A stretch of 64,000 bases of DNA from Bacteroidales bacterium (GTDB taxonomy: Bacteria > Bacteroidota > Bacteroidia > Bacteroidales > UBA12077). The first letter of the stretch is position 1. Each line of letters starts with the position of its first letter. The position numbers and the translations under genes were made by a program. The notes under the pieces were generated by a model, which saw only the letters and a list, made by a program, of their open reading frames with translations, made no database searches and was not told the origin of the DNA. The stretch is taken from contig JANQHE010000002.1 of assembly GCA_028282785.1 (NCBI GenBank), positions 1 through 64,000 of the forward strand. The letters run 5' to 3'. Below are positions 49,573 to 58,804 of the stretch, one piece after another.

Positions 49573-50356
49573 ATTGCTTACTTTTCAGAAAGTATAAAAC
49601 GTGTTTATACGGCCAGTCACATTCAAAATGTCTTCTATTAATCACCTTATTACCAAATGAGTAATAATTTTTATAATTACTTTGGCTAAAAATATATTTA
49701 TAATTTTGTTTTGCTAAGTCAATGCCTTTTTGACTAATATGTTTTAATGTTCCAAATGGAAATGCAAAATAATCACAATTATAACTCAATTTTTCCTCCA
49801 GATATAATTTACTTTCTGAAATCTGATAATCAAGAAAGTCTTTATCATTCGAGTTCATATTATGATGATCCATTGTGTGAGAACCAATTATATGTCCCTC
49901 TTTTAAAAGATCTTTTACCTGATCCCAACTCATTGGAGACTTATACGTATAAACAATATTGTTTTTAAAATTTTCCTGATAGCTTTTATCACCATTAATA
50001 AAGTTCGGATTGATAAAAAACCCAGCTTTTATATTATGCTCATCTAGTACAGGTTTTATTTTTGTATAACATTCTTCAAAGCCATCATCAAATGTGAATG
50101 CAACTAAACATTCATGTTTAGGAATATCATTTTTCTCAATCCTTTCTATAGCATTTTCAAAATCAATTAATTTAACCTCCTTGGAAAGCAGTTTGAATAA
50201 TAAATTCTTAAAAATGGTACTTTCAGCTTTATCATTTAAGCTTAAAAAATGTCCGTTCAAAATATGGATTCCTGGTTTAGGCATTGAATTAATACTTAAA
50301 ATATCTAGCAAATAATCACGTAACTTTCTTCTTAATATGGTATATAATCTATTCAA
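49565..50356 (-). CDS. Polysaccharide deacetylase (NodB-like, CE4)
   Basis: The 263-residue protein has the CE4 catalytic motif TFDDGFEE (about residues 88-95) supplying the catalytic base and a metal-binding Asp, and GSHTMDHHNMN (about 157-167) with the two metal-binding histidines. There is no signal peptide, so it may act on a lipid-linked or nucleotide-linked sugar inside the cell, giving a free amine that could take other acyl groups. It lies between two GT4 genes and overlaps the next one. Confidence 0.88.
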   Translation of the reverse strand: MNRLYTILRRKLRDYLLDILSINSMPKPGIHILNGHFLSLNDKAESTIFKNLLFKLLSKEVKLIDFENAIERIEKNDIPKHECLVAFTFDDGFEECYTKIKPVLDEHNIKAGFFINPNFINGDKSYQENFKNNIVYTYKSPMSWDQVKDLLKEGHIIGSHTMDHHNMNSNDKDFLDYQISESKLYLEEKLSYNCDYFAFPFGTLKHISQKGIDLAKQNYKYIFSQSNYKNYYSFGNKVINRRHFECDWPYKHVLYFLKSKQYG

Positions 50357-50357
50357 T

Positions 50358-51461
50358 TTACTTATGATTTGTCATTAAATATTCAATAAAATTGTCTGCT
50401 ACTTTTTCAGGTAAATACTCCATTTCATTTACAGTTTTCACGCAATTTTCAATATACTTAGATCTATTTTCTTTAATATTCTTTTGCCAGTTTATTATCT
50501 TATCAGTTAAATCTTCAGGTAAATTATTAACATATAAATCTCCATTATATCCATTTTTTAATAATTCAAACTCAGGGAATTGATCTTTTAGATTATCAGT
50601 AGTTATAACTGGTAAACCAAATGATAAAGCGTGTAATATCGATAATCCAATTCCTCCTGGGTAAACAAATAGATCTGATTCTAAAAAATATTGATGTGCC
50701 TCTTTACCATATTTGGCTCCAACGAATTGAATTTTATCTGAAACATTATATTTACTCGATAAATTAATTAATTCTTTTAAATCACCGTCTCCTACTAATA
50801 TACATTTAAAGTCTATATTTGATTTTTTCTGCAATACAGCTAAAGCTTCAATAAGAATATGTACCTTTTTTGCTTTATTAATTCGTCCACTATATAAAAT
50901 AGTAAAAATATTATTTTTCTTATTTTCAACTAAATTATAATTTATAAATCCATAATCTTCATAATTAATGGCATTATTAACTACTTGAATCTTCGAATCT
51001 TCTATTCTAAGATCTAATAAATTCTTTCTTCCTTTTTGGCTATATACAAATACTCCAGAGGAATATTTGTAAAATAATTTTCTTAAGAATTTTCCAACTT
51101 TACCTTGATTTCCAAATCCTGCATGAGACCACCAATAAAACTCTTTCTTTCGAAATAACCGTAAGGATAAATAAATAAATAAAGTATGAATTAAATGAAA
51201 ATCTATTCCTGAACAAATTATTACATCAGGGTTTTCTTTTTTTATATATCTTAAAGATCGCTTTAAATAGTAAAATTTATGATTAAAAATCTTAAATTTC
51301 GTATAATTAGATTTATCTAAGTCAATACTTGAAGTGCTCTTTATTCCCTCATAATTAGTTCCTGCAAGTACTCTAATATTAAATTTCTTATCATGTAAAA
51401 GAATATCATAAAAATCTTTTCTGTAATGAGCATGAACAGGTTCTATAAAAAGTATATTCAT
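50358..51461 (-). CDS. Glycosyltransferase family 4 protein
   Basis: The 367-residue GT-B enzyme has the nucleotide-sugar region ILYSGRINKAKKVHILIEAL (about residues 189-208) and a second motif YPGGIGLSILHALSFGLPVI (about 272-291), in which the first Glu of the usual EX7E is replaced by a Gly/Ile-rich stretch. That change is seen in some GT4 subgroups. It lies one base before the deacetylase gene and probably builds the same repeat unit. Confidence 0.88.
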   Translation of the reverse strand: MNILFIEPVHAHYRKDFYDILLHDKKFNIRVLAGTNYEGIKSTSSIDLDKSNYTKFKIFNHKFYYLKRSLRYIKKENPDVIICSGIDFHLIHTLFIYLSLRLFRKKEFYWWSHAGFGNQGKVGKFLRKLFYKYSSGVFVYSQKGRKNLLDLRIEDSKIQVVNNAINYEDYGFINYNLVENKKNNIFTILYSGRINKAKKVHILIEALAVLQKKSNIDFKCILVGDGDLKELINLSSKYNVSDKIQFVGAKYGKEAHQYFLESDLFVYPGGIGLSILHALSFGLPVITTDNLKDQFPEFELLKNGYNGDLYVNNLPEDLTDKIINWQKNIKENRSKYIENCVKTVNEMEYLPEKVADNFIEYLMTNHK

Positions 51462-51517
51462 TATTCTATAGCCATTTATAATTCAAATATCTATTTGATG
51501 CTAAGTAAATTTTAAAG

Positions 51518-52504
51518 TTAATTAAACGGAACTTTTTTATCTATTAATCGAGTAATAAAATAAAAGAAAAACAAGCTAATGATAAATAATGCAATCTTTA
51601 AAAAGTCAAATTCTCTATAGAAAAGTATTATAATTACAACAATAGAATTAATACCAATTAAATAAAAATTAACTTTTTGGTGAGAAAATCCAGCTTGTAC
51701 AATTCGTTGATATGCATGCTTTTTGTGTGCCTGACTCAACTTCTCTCCATTTCTCCATCGTCTAAATAAGGTATATGTTGCATCAAACCAAAATGGAGAT
51801 GAAAGCATAATCCAGTTCAGTATGGAGAATTGTAATGTATTATGAAAATGAATTCCTAAAACCACTAGAATAAAGCCAAGTTGTATACTACCAACATCAC
51901 CCATGAATATTTTTGCTTTAGGCCAATTCCAAATTAAAAATCCAGCTACTGAAAATATTAAAATTAGGTTAATAAGATTTCCTGAAAATATAAACATGAC
52001 TAAACCAAGAATAATTGCTTCAGTTGACGCAAATCCATCCAATCCGTCCATAAAATTAAAGAGATTAATAAACCAAACCATTCCTAAGATAACTATAGGG
52101 TATAAAAATATAAATAATTGTGGATTCAATCCAGGAATTATAAAGGCTCTTAGCCCCCCCAAGATATAAAAAGCTATAACAACAGTTATAAAATGAAAAA
52201 TCAATCGTACAATAGGCTTTAAACTAACAAAATCGTCAATAAGACTAATAATCATAAGAATTATCCCACTTAATAAAGCAAAAAACAATGATGTTTCTAT
52301 TAATTCAAAAGCATATAGAATTGTAATTCCTATATACCATGTTATAACAATTGCTAATCCTCCTCCCGTCGGAGTTGGAACAGCATGAGAACTTCTTTCG
52401 TTGGGAATATCCATTAATTTATGCTTTATTGCTAAATATCTAATTGCATATGTTAATAGAAAGGAAATTAATCCAAGAATAATTATAATACCTGCTATTT
52501 TCAA
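51518..52504 (-). CDS. MraY/WecA-family polyprenyl-phosphate N-acetylhexosamine-1-phosphate transferase
   Basis: The 328-residue protein has about ten membrane segments and the PNPT family motifs: ERSSHAVPTPTGGGLAI (about residues 37-53), NLFNFMDGLDGFAS (about 148-161) with catalytic acidic residues, and FMGDVGSIQLGF (about 200-211). It transfers a sugar phosphate to undecaprenyl phosphate and starts glycan assembly, as WbpL/WecA do. Its coupling with the epimerase upstream (four-base overlap) recalls the WbpV-WbpL pair. A second initiating transferase of another family is at 56348. Confidence 0.9.
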   Translation of the reverse strand: MKIAGIIIILGLISFLLTYAIRYLAIKHKLMDIPNERSSHAVPTPTGGGLAIVITWYIGITILYAFELIETSLFFALLSGIILMIISLIDDFVSLKPIVRLIFHFITVVIAFYILGGLRAFIIPGLNPQLFIFLYPIVILGMVWFINLFNFMDGLDGFASTEAIILGLVMFIFSGNLINLILIFSVAGFLIWNWPKAKIFMGDVGSIQLGFILVVLGIHFHNTLQFSILNWIMLSSPFWFDATYTLFRRWRNGEKLSQAHKKHAYQRIVQAGFSHQKVNFYLIGINSIVVIIILFYREFDFLKIALFIISLFFFYFITRLIDKKVPFN

Positions 52505-53379
52505 GATAATTTATTGTTTTTATAAAATTTAACCATTTTACTAATACCTTCTTCTGCGGTATATGAAGGATTAAAATTTAACTTTTTTTTTGTAAATGTA
52601 TTATCAAACTCCAACGAATCAAATAACCTTGAAGTAGTACCTGGAAATAATTTACGAATTATATATAGTATCGGTTTAGGTAAACTTATTAGTTTTATAT
52701 TATGAGATAACCCCTTAGCTATATAACTAACTAATTCAGTTGTTGATAAAGGTTTTTCATCTTTTGCTATAAAAACTCCTGATGCTTGTTTTTCAATAAT
52801 TTTATCCAGATATCCAACCAAATTTTCTACATATGTCATTGATCTTCTATTTCTTATTTTTCCAAAAGGGAGGACTGGAACTCTCTCTACTAATTTTATC
52901 ATTTTTAACATATTTGCTTTAACCCCTTCACCATAAACTAAAGGTGTTCTTAGAATCGCGACTTTAAAATGTTCATCCTCTAATTCTTTTAGTCCCAGTT
53001 CTGCTTCATATTTACTTTTTCCATACGCATCTACAGGAATACATGGCGAAATCTCATTTAGTATTTCCCGGGATGCACCTTCATCTCCATATACCTTTAT
53101 CGTACTCATAAATACAAACTGACCTACGCCCGCTTTCTTTGCATTTTTGGCTACTTCAAGACATAAATCACGATTTACCCGAAAATATTCTCTATCAGGA
53201 ATAGATTTATCTTGATGAACAATAGCCGCTACATGTAATACCACGTTATACCCATGATAAGATATTTCATCGGGCCTGTGATTAATGAGCGAAATTCTCT
53301 CAACATCATGATATTTAGAGAATTTCTCAAAATTAATTCCCACAAAACTATTCTTTCCTATAATAAATACCTTTGACAT
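52501..53379 (-). CDS. NAD-dependent epimerase/dehydratase (WbpV-like, extended SDR)
   Basis: The 292-residue extended SDR has an N-terminal GKNSFVG cofactor loop, a catalytic Ser/Tyr-Lys set (FMSTIKVYGD and YGKSKYEAE, about residues 91-140) and the TPLVYGEGVKANMLK substrate region. The best-known relatives act on UDP-N-acetylhexosamines (C4 epimerase or 4-ketoreductase) to make UDP-QuiNAc or UDP-FucNAc, the substrate of the adjacent WecA-like transferase. It overlaps that gene by four bases. Confidence 0.88.
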   Translation of the reverse strand: MSKVFIIGKNSFVGINFEKFSKYHDVERISLINHRPDEISYHGYNVVLHVAAIVHQDKSIPDREYFRVNRDLCLEVAKNAKKAGVGQFVFMSTIKVYGDEGASREILNEISPCIPVDAYGKSKYEAELGLKELEDEHFKVAILRTPLVYGEGVKANMLKMIKLVERVPVLPFGKIRNRRSMTYVENLVGYLDKIIEKQASGVFIAKDEKPLSTTELVSYIAKGLSHNIKLISLPKPILYIIRKLFPGTTSRLFDSLEFDNTFTKKKLNFNPSYTAEEGISKMVKFYKNNKLS

Positions 53380-53387
53380 TTTAATAA

Positions 53388-54149
53388 TTATGAATTTCCT
53401 ATAAATTCAAATATTTTTCTAAAATACTTTGAATAAATGTAAAAATAATTTGTTTTTACTCCATTCTCTGAGCATGCTCGCAGAATCTCTTTATTTAAGA
53501 TCCAGTTGCTTTTAAAACTTCTATTGCTTATCCCACCTGGTCGCATAGAAACAAAAGCTTGTTCTAGATAGCGACATTTAATATTATTCTTATAGATGAA
53601 TCGTAATAACAACTCAAAATCAGCCGCAATTTGATAATCTATTTTATAGAACCCAAACTTATCAAATAATTCTCTTTTAGCGTAAAAACTTGGATGAGCA
53701 GGCATAATACCATACTTGAATTTATAAGGTTTAAATCTTTTGGAAGAATAATACCTTACAATCTTATTTTGTTTTTCAAGATGAAAAAACTGAACATCGC
53801 CATACACAGCATCGATATCTGCATCGTTAAACTCTTTTACGATCTTCTCCAAAATCGAATGATCATAAAACAGATCATCCGCGTTTAAAATACCCACGAT
53901 ATCACCAGAAGCTAATTTTATGCCTTTGTTCATGGCATCATAGATTCCCTGGTCAGGTTCCGAGATGTAACAATTTATCTTGTTTTCATAAAATCTGATG
54001 ATATCTTTAGTTCCATCTGTGGAACCACCATCTACTAAAATATATTCAATATGTTGATAGGTCTGATTAAAAATGGATTCAATAGTATTTTGAATAGTAT
54101 TTTCACTATTAAATGCTACAGTAATGATGGAAATCAATAAATCTTTCAT
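53388..54149 (-). CDS. Glycosyltransferase family 2 protein
   Basis: The 253-residue GT-A fold enzyme has ISIITVAFNSENTIQNTIES at the N-terminus, the nucleotide motif YILVDGGSTDGT and the metal-binding GILNADDLFYD (about residues 82-92). It is of the inverting GT2 type with no membrane segment, so it acts at the cytoplasmic face on the lipid-linked intermediate. Gaps of 8 and 13 bases connect it with its neighbours. Confidence 0.9.
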   Translation of the reverse strand: MKDLLISIITVAFNSENTIQNTIESIFNQTYQHIEYILVDGGSTDGTKDIIRFYENKINCYISEPDQGIYDAMNKGIKLASGDIVGILNADDLFYDHSILEKIVKEFNDADIDAVYGDVQFFHLEKQNKIVRYYSSKRFKPYKFKYGIMPAHPSFYAKRELFDKFGFYKIDYQIAADFELLLRFIYKNNIKCRYLEQAFVSMRPGGISNRSFKSNWILNKEILRACSENGVKTNYFYIYSKYFRKIFEFIGNS

Positions 54150-54162
54150 AACATAAGATTTA

Positions 54163-56334
54163 TTATTTTTCTTTTTCTAGTTCTTCTTTTACAATTTTAT
54201 TCTCTTTTTCTGTTCTTTTATGCACAGAATAAATAAAGAATGGTAATATCATAAAAAATCCCATAACGGGAGGATCAAATGGATTTCCCCCGCTAAAAAA
54301 AGTAAAAAAATAGATAATTATGAAGAAAATAAATAATATACCGTATTCCTTTCTATATTTAATATAATATTTTAAAACCTCATATAGCATATATATATAA
54401 AGTAATAAACCTAATATTCCTGAATATAATAAGATGTGTAAAAAAGGGTTATGAGGGTAATCAATAGCTTTTTTATCTTTCTCAAATATATAACCATACC
54501 AATTTAAAAAATCAAAGCCACTTCCAAAGATTTTTTCTAGCCTGTTGTATTCGATCGTGTATATTTCTAATGCAAATTTCCATCTTAGAATACGATCTTC
54601 TCCAAAATTTTTGCTTAAGTTAATATCTAAATTTTGTTGGTAAGGATAATAAGTTGTGTCTTCAGAAATGATTTTTGCTACAAAGTCTCTTATTGGATCA
54701 GGATCATTTTTTATTAATTTAATAAAAAAAACAGTGCTAGAAAAGCTTGATAGATATATCATTTGTTTATCCGATAAGAAATTACTTTTTTTATTGAATT
54801 GTCCTATTTTGTTTTGAACATTCACTGAAGAATTCAAACTATCACTAAAATATACTTTTTTAATTTCAGGATAAGCAAAAATGATATATCCTTTTAAATT
54901 TGAAAAACTATTTGCGTTATTTTTTCTAAAACTTAAGTATATTGGAACATAGCCCTTATTAATACATTGGAATTCAAATTCTAATTTTTGCCAACCTCCT
55001 TTTTTATTTATATCATATACAGCTGATACCTGAGAACTAATTACGTTATCATTTACGGCATTACTTCCAGTTACTACTCTTGCTATGCTTCCATTAAAAT
55101 CTTCAGATAAATAACAATATACACTAACTTTATAACTATCATGTTTTTCAACAAAAAGATTTTCTATTAGAGTTAAAGATGAAATATGGTTTGTATTTTT
55201 AAAGTAAATCCCGTTACAAGTAGAATCCATCAGGTAACCTTTAGATCCATTAGGTACAATTTCAACATTATTACCTTTTAAAGTAGAAACCACTTGATGT
55301 GTTTTCAAATTTTCCCAGGTTGAAGGGTCCTTTGGATTTATGTTATGTGTCCACAAATATTTTTGAAATTCAATTGGTGATTTATGAGTAAAAAAACCAA
55401 TATTTCGATACACATTTTTTGAAATATTATTTTTTACCTTTACTATATCATTTGAACCAATGATAGATAATGTTTTTTCTCTAAATGATGGTGTAGCTTT
55501 AAAAAAAAATAAATATATAATCAAAATTAATATAAATAATAAGGTAAAAAATAGATTAAAATTCTTTAAAATATATTTTTTGTTAATTTTTTCGGAAATT
55601 ATATTTAGTATTTTTAAAATAAATAATACTAAGACAATAACTAAAAAAACTAATACTCCCCTTTTTGAACCTGATAAAATTAAGCTTAAAGAAAAAAATA
55701 ACAGCAACATGTTATATCCTACTTTCTTTATTAATGATAATGGTTGATTCAAATAATTAATAGCAACTATAAAAGCCATTAATATGGGTAGAATAGAGAA
55801 ATTTCTATCAATTAAGGGAAGACCAATGTCAAAAGTATTGTTCCCAGGAATTTGTATAATATCAAAAATTTCAATAAGTCTGAATGCCGTTATTAAGATT
55901 CCAAATAAAAATATGTTCTGGATAAGGTTAATATAAAATTGTTTTAGTAAAAGTTCCGTTTTAATAATATTCGAATATAATACCAGAAATGATATTAGAA
56001 CTAATGTGTTTATTGCATTTTTAAAAACAATTAAATATAATTTTTGTGTAAAAAAGATGGATGTGATAAAAACGGTAAAAATTACTAATAGTAACCAATA
56101 ATTAAGTATAAATAATTTTGCTTCGAAATTATTTTCCTTAATTTTTATATATATAAAGTAGCTAATAAGGCATAAATATAAAACTAAAAAAGGATATTTG
56201 AAAAGTGGTACTGATACACGAAATATAAAAAATAATAGTGTTAGATTAAGAAAGTTAATTTCAATTTTGTTTTTTATTTGGAAATCTGATTGAAATATAT
56301 TCATATTTTTGATCTTTCTGCAAAGGATGTTCAA
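54163..56334 (-). CDS. Large O-antigen ligase/polymerase-like protein with inserted beta-sandwich-like domain
   Basis: The 723-residue protein is far longer than usual for the family (about 400-450). Membrane segments fill roughly residues 25-275 and 640-715. The periplasmic loop has the family motif DYPHNPFLHILLYSGILGLL near 640. Between about 320 and 500 lies a soluble, beta-rich stretch (YKVSVYCYLSEDFNG, GGWQKLEFEFQCINKGYVPIYLSFRKNN) that reads like a CBM4/9-type jelly roll. I infer a polymerase or ligase carrying its own glycan-binding module. The start may instead be the Met at 56304. Confidence 0.78.
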   Translation of the reverse strand: MNILCRKIKNMNIFQSDFQIKNKIEINFLNLTLLFFIFRVSVPLFKYPFLVLYLCLISYFIYIKIKENNFEAKLFILNYWLLLVIFTVFITSIFFTQKLYLIVFKNAINTLVLISFLVLYSNIIKTELLLKQFYINLIQNIFLFGILITAFRLIEIFDIIQIPGNNTFDIGLPLIDRNFSILPILMAFIVAINYLNQPLSLIKKVGYNMLLLFFSLSLILSGSKRGVLVFLVIVLVLFILKILNIISEKINKKYILKNFNLFFTLLFILILIIYLFFFKATPSFREKTLSIIGSNDIVKVKNNISKNVYRNIGFFTHKSPIEFQKYLWTHNINPKDPSTWENLKTHQVVSTLKGNNVEIVPNGSKGYLMDSTCNGIYFKNTNHISSLTLIENLFVEKHDSYKVSVYCYLSEDFNGSIARVVTGSNAVNDNVISSQVSAVYDINKKGGWQKLEFEFQCINKGYVPIYLSFRKNNANSFSNLKGYIIFAYPEIKKVYFSDSLNSSVNVQNKIGQFNKKSNFLSDKQMIYLSSFSSTVFFIKLIKNDPDPIRDFVAKIISEDTTYYPYQQNLDINLSKNFGEDRILRWKFALEIYTIEYNRLEKIFGSGFDFLNWYGYIFEKDKKAIDYPHNPFLHILLYSGILGLLLYIYMLYEVLKYYIKYRKEYGILFIFFIIIYFFTFFSGGNPFDPPVMGFFMILPFFIYSVHKRTEKENKIVKEELEKEK

Positions 56335-56347
56335 CTGTCAACCGCAA

Positions 56348-56935
56348 TTATCTAAAAATTTTTACTAAGGTAAGAACTATTAATCTCAAATACATTTTAA
56401 TTGATTTTTGATTAATATATTTCATATTTAACATAATCTTAGAAGGAATAACCTCTCGAATGTAAGTTTCTTCTGGATCAACTGATTTAGAAAGAATTTC
56501 ATTCTCATTTGCATACTGAATTGATGCATAGTCGGTAATTCCGGGTTTTACCAATAAAACTTTCATTTGTTCTTCAGTATATAAATTAACATATTTTCTT
56601 ACTTCAGGTCTAGGTCCTACAATACTCATATCACCTTTAAGAACATTTATTAATTGTGGAAGCTCATCCAGTTTATATTTTCTAATAAAATATCCAGATC
56701 TAGTAATACGAGGATCCCTATTTCCTATTGTTATTAAACCTTTTTTATCAGAATCAACGAACATTGATCTAAATTTTAACAACTGGAAATCTACACCATC
56801 TTTCCCAACTCTGACTTGTTTAAAAAACAGCTCGCCTGAAGAATCTAGTTTTATCCATAAAGATAAAGCTATAAAAATCGGAGATAATAAAATCAAGCCG
56901 ATCAAGGAAAATACAATATCAAAAAATCTAATCAT
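56348..56935 (-). CDS. Initiating sugar-phosphate transferase (bacterial sugar transferase, PglC-like)
   Basis: I choose ATG 56935, giving MIRFFDIVFSLIGLILLSP at the N-terminus as in small PglC-type enzymes (195 residues); an in-frame start at 56962 would add nine residues. The conserved core is KVRVG-type FFKQVRVGKDGVDFQLLKFRS (partly), then TRSGYFIRKYKLDELPQLI and MSIVGPRPEVRKYV, with the catalytic Asp-Glu. It transfers a (di-N-acetyl-)amino-sugar phosphate to undecaprenyl phosphate. Its start overlaps the aminotransferase gene by eight bases. Confidence 0.88.
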   Translation of the reverse strand: MIRFFDIVFSLIGLILLSPIFIALSLWIKLDSSGELFFKQVRVGKDGVDFQLLKFRSMFVDSDKKGLITIGNRDPRITRSGYFIRKYKLDELPQLINVLKGDMSIVGPRPEVRKYVNLYTEEQMKVLLVKPGITDYASIQYANENEILSKSVDPEETYIREVIPSKIMLNMKYINQKSIKMYLRLIVLTLVKIFR

Positions 56936-58151
56936 TAATAATTTTACTATATGAACTAACAACTGCTTTAATAATATATTTTATTTGATCATTAGTTAAT
57001 TGGGGATAAATTGGCAGAGAAATTTCTCTTGAATAGTTATCATAAGCTATAGGAAAATCATCTATTTTATAATCCATCTTCTTAAAAATAGAAAGCATTG
57101 GTAAAGGTATAAAATGAACATTGACAGCAACCGAATGTTTTGTGATTTCATTGATAATTAAGTCCCTTGCATTTTCATTTATAGCTTTAATTCTAAGCGG
57201 AAATATATGGTATGATGTAATCGAATTTTCTAATTCCAGATTTGGCAGTTGTGCCCATTCATATTTCTGAAAACTCTCAAAATATAATTCTGCTATTCTT
57301 TTTCGATCCGAAAGAAGTTGATTTTTATATTTCCTCATTTGGGCTAATCCAATAGCAGCACATACATCAGGCATATTCATTTTAAATCCAGGAAGAACAA
57401 TATCATAACGCCATCCGCCTGCTTTCGTTTTTGTAAATGCATCCTTGGTTTGTCCATTTAAGCTCATTAAACGCATCAAATTATAAAGTTCCGTATTATC
57501 AAACTCTCCTGGTAAATTCATACAAATAGCACCACCCTCAGCTGAAGTAACATTCTTAACTGCGTGAAGTGAAAAAACAGTAATGTCCGCAGTTTGTCCA
57601 ACGGGTTTCCCTTTATACTTTGCTCCTAATGAATGAGCTGCATCGGAAATTATTAGAATACGACCAAGTCTTTTTTGTTCTTCTGAATCAGGCTTAAACA
57701 AGCAATTAACATCTTTTTTTTCTACAATGCTATTGATGGCATTATAATCTGCAGGCCATCCAGCAATATCAACAGGAATAATTGCTTTTGTATTTTTTGT
57801 AATTGCTTTTCTTATAACGCCTGGATCGATGTTAAAATCATCCCTAACATCAACAATTACAGGCTTAGCACCAACATGATAAACTGCAAGTGCTGTAGCA
57901 CAATATGTATATGCTGGAATAATTACTTCGTCCCCTGCACCTACCCCAAACCATTTAAGTGTAAGCATCAATCCTGAAGTAGCAGAATTTAAACAAAGTA
58001 CATTTTCAATTCCCGTTAATTTTGATATTTCATCTTCTAGTTGTTTTACCTTTGGTCCAGTAGTAATCCAACCTGATGTCAATGCATCCTTAACTTCATC
58101 AATTACATCACTATCTATGTAAGGTGGTGAAAATGGAATATTTTCTTTCAT
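56928..58151 (-). CDS. DegT/DnrJ/EryC1/StrS family PLP-dependent sugar aminotransferase
   Basis: The 407-residue enzyme has the family fold with PLP-binding residues: ITTGPKVKQLEDEI near the N-terminus, a catalytic Lys in FSLHAVKNVTSAEGG (Lys about 197) and the ISDAAHSLGAKYKGK segment with the Asp that holds the cofactor. It makes 4-amino- or 3-amino-deoxysugars on nucleotide carriers. The product is the likely substrate of the PglC-like transferase behind it and of the acyltransferases encoded upstream. Confidence 0.92.
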   Translation of the reverse strand: MKENIPFSPPYIDSDVIDEVKDALTSGWITTGPKVKQLEDEISKLTGIENVLCLNSATSGLMLTLKWFGVGAGDEVIIPAYTYCATALAVYHVGAKPVIVDVRDDFNIDPGVIRKAITKNTKAIIPVDIAGWPADYNAINSIVEKKDVNCLFKPDSEEQKRLGRILIISDAAHSLGAKYKGKPVGQTADITVFSLHAVKNVTSAEGGAICMNLPGEFDNTELYNLMRLMSLNGQTKDAFTKTKAGGWRYDIVLPGFKMNMPDVCAAIGLAQMRKYKNQLLSDRKRIAELYFESFQKYEWAQLPNLELENSITSYHIFPLRIKAINENARDLIINEITKHSVAVNVHFIPLPMLSIFKKMDYKIDDFPIAYDNYSREISLPIYPQLTNDQIKYIIKAVVSSYSKIIND

Positions 58152-58165
58152 TTCTAAATACTAAT

Positions 58166-58798
58166 TTATAAAGATTCATTAATATTATAATTCTTAAAAT
58201 AAAATGAACTTCCATGCCCAGGATAAATCTTTGTGTCTAAATAATTTGATTTTAAATAATTTAAACTTCTAATTAATTTCTCTTTATTACTTTCTGGTAA
58301 TTTTAGTACTGTTTTTTCTCCTTTTATCATGGAATCACCAGAAAACAAATTGTTCTCTATCTTAATACAAATACTTCCTTCTGAATGCCCTTTCGTTTTT
58401 ATAAACTCTATGTTTATACCTTGCCAAATCATATAAAATAATCTTTCATGAAAAAATATATCGGCTACATTAAGATAAAATCCTTTTTGGTTATAAAATA
58501 GAGATAGATTCCTTTTTTTATCAATAATTCTTTCAGCACATTCCTGTGAGCACACAACCTTAATGGAATATTTCTGTTTAAGGGTATTTACTCCCCAGAT
58601 ATGGTCGAAATGTTCATGTGTTAAAAATATATATTCAGGCTTAAGATTTCTTTTATCTATAATACTAATTAAATCTTCACAATCCTCAGTACCTGGATCT
58701 ATTATTATACAGTTACTATTATCTCCTAAATGAATCAAATAGCAATTAGAATCTATAGGTTTATTTATTATTAGATCAACCTTTATTTTATTTTTCAT
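58166..58798 (-). CDS. MBL-fold metallo-hydrolase (glyoxalase II-like)
   Basis: The 210-residue protein has the metal site THEHFDHIWG (about residues 59-68), a following GHSEGSICI histidine, SGDSM aspartate and YPGHGSSF histidine in the right order for a dinuclear MBL hydrolase. Glyoxalase II-like members split thioesters. In this operon it may release acyl chains from a carrier protein or from CoA, or proofread misloaded ones (inference). It sits between the AAC(3)-like acyltransferase and the aminotransferase, with gaps of 6 and 14 bases. Confidence 0.82.
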   Translation of the reverse strand: MKNKIKVDLIINKPIDSNCYLIHLGDNSNCIIIDPGTEDCEDLISIIDKRNLKPEYIFLTHEHFDHIWGVNTLKQKYSIKVVCSQECAERIIDKKRNLSLFYNQKGFYLNVADIFFHERLFYMIWQGINIEFIKTKGHSEGSICIKIENNLFSGDSMIKGEKTVLKLPESNKEKLIRSLNYLKSNYLDTKIYPGHGSSFYFKNYNINESL

Positions 58799-58804
58799 AA
58801 AATT

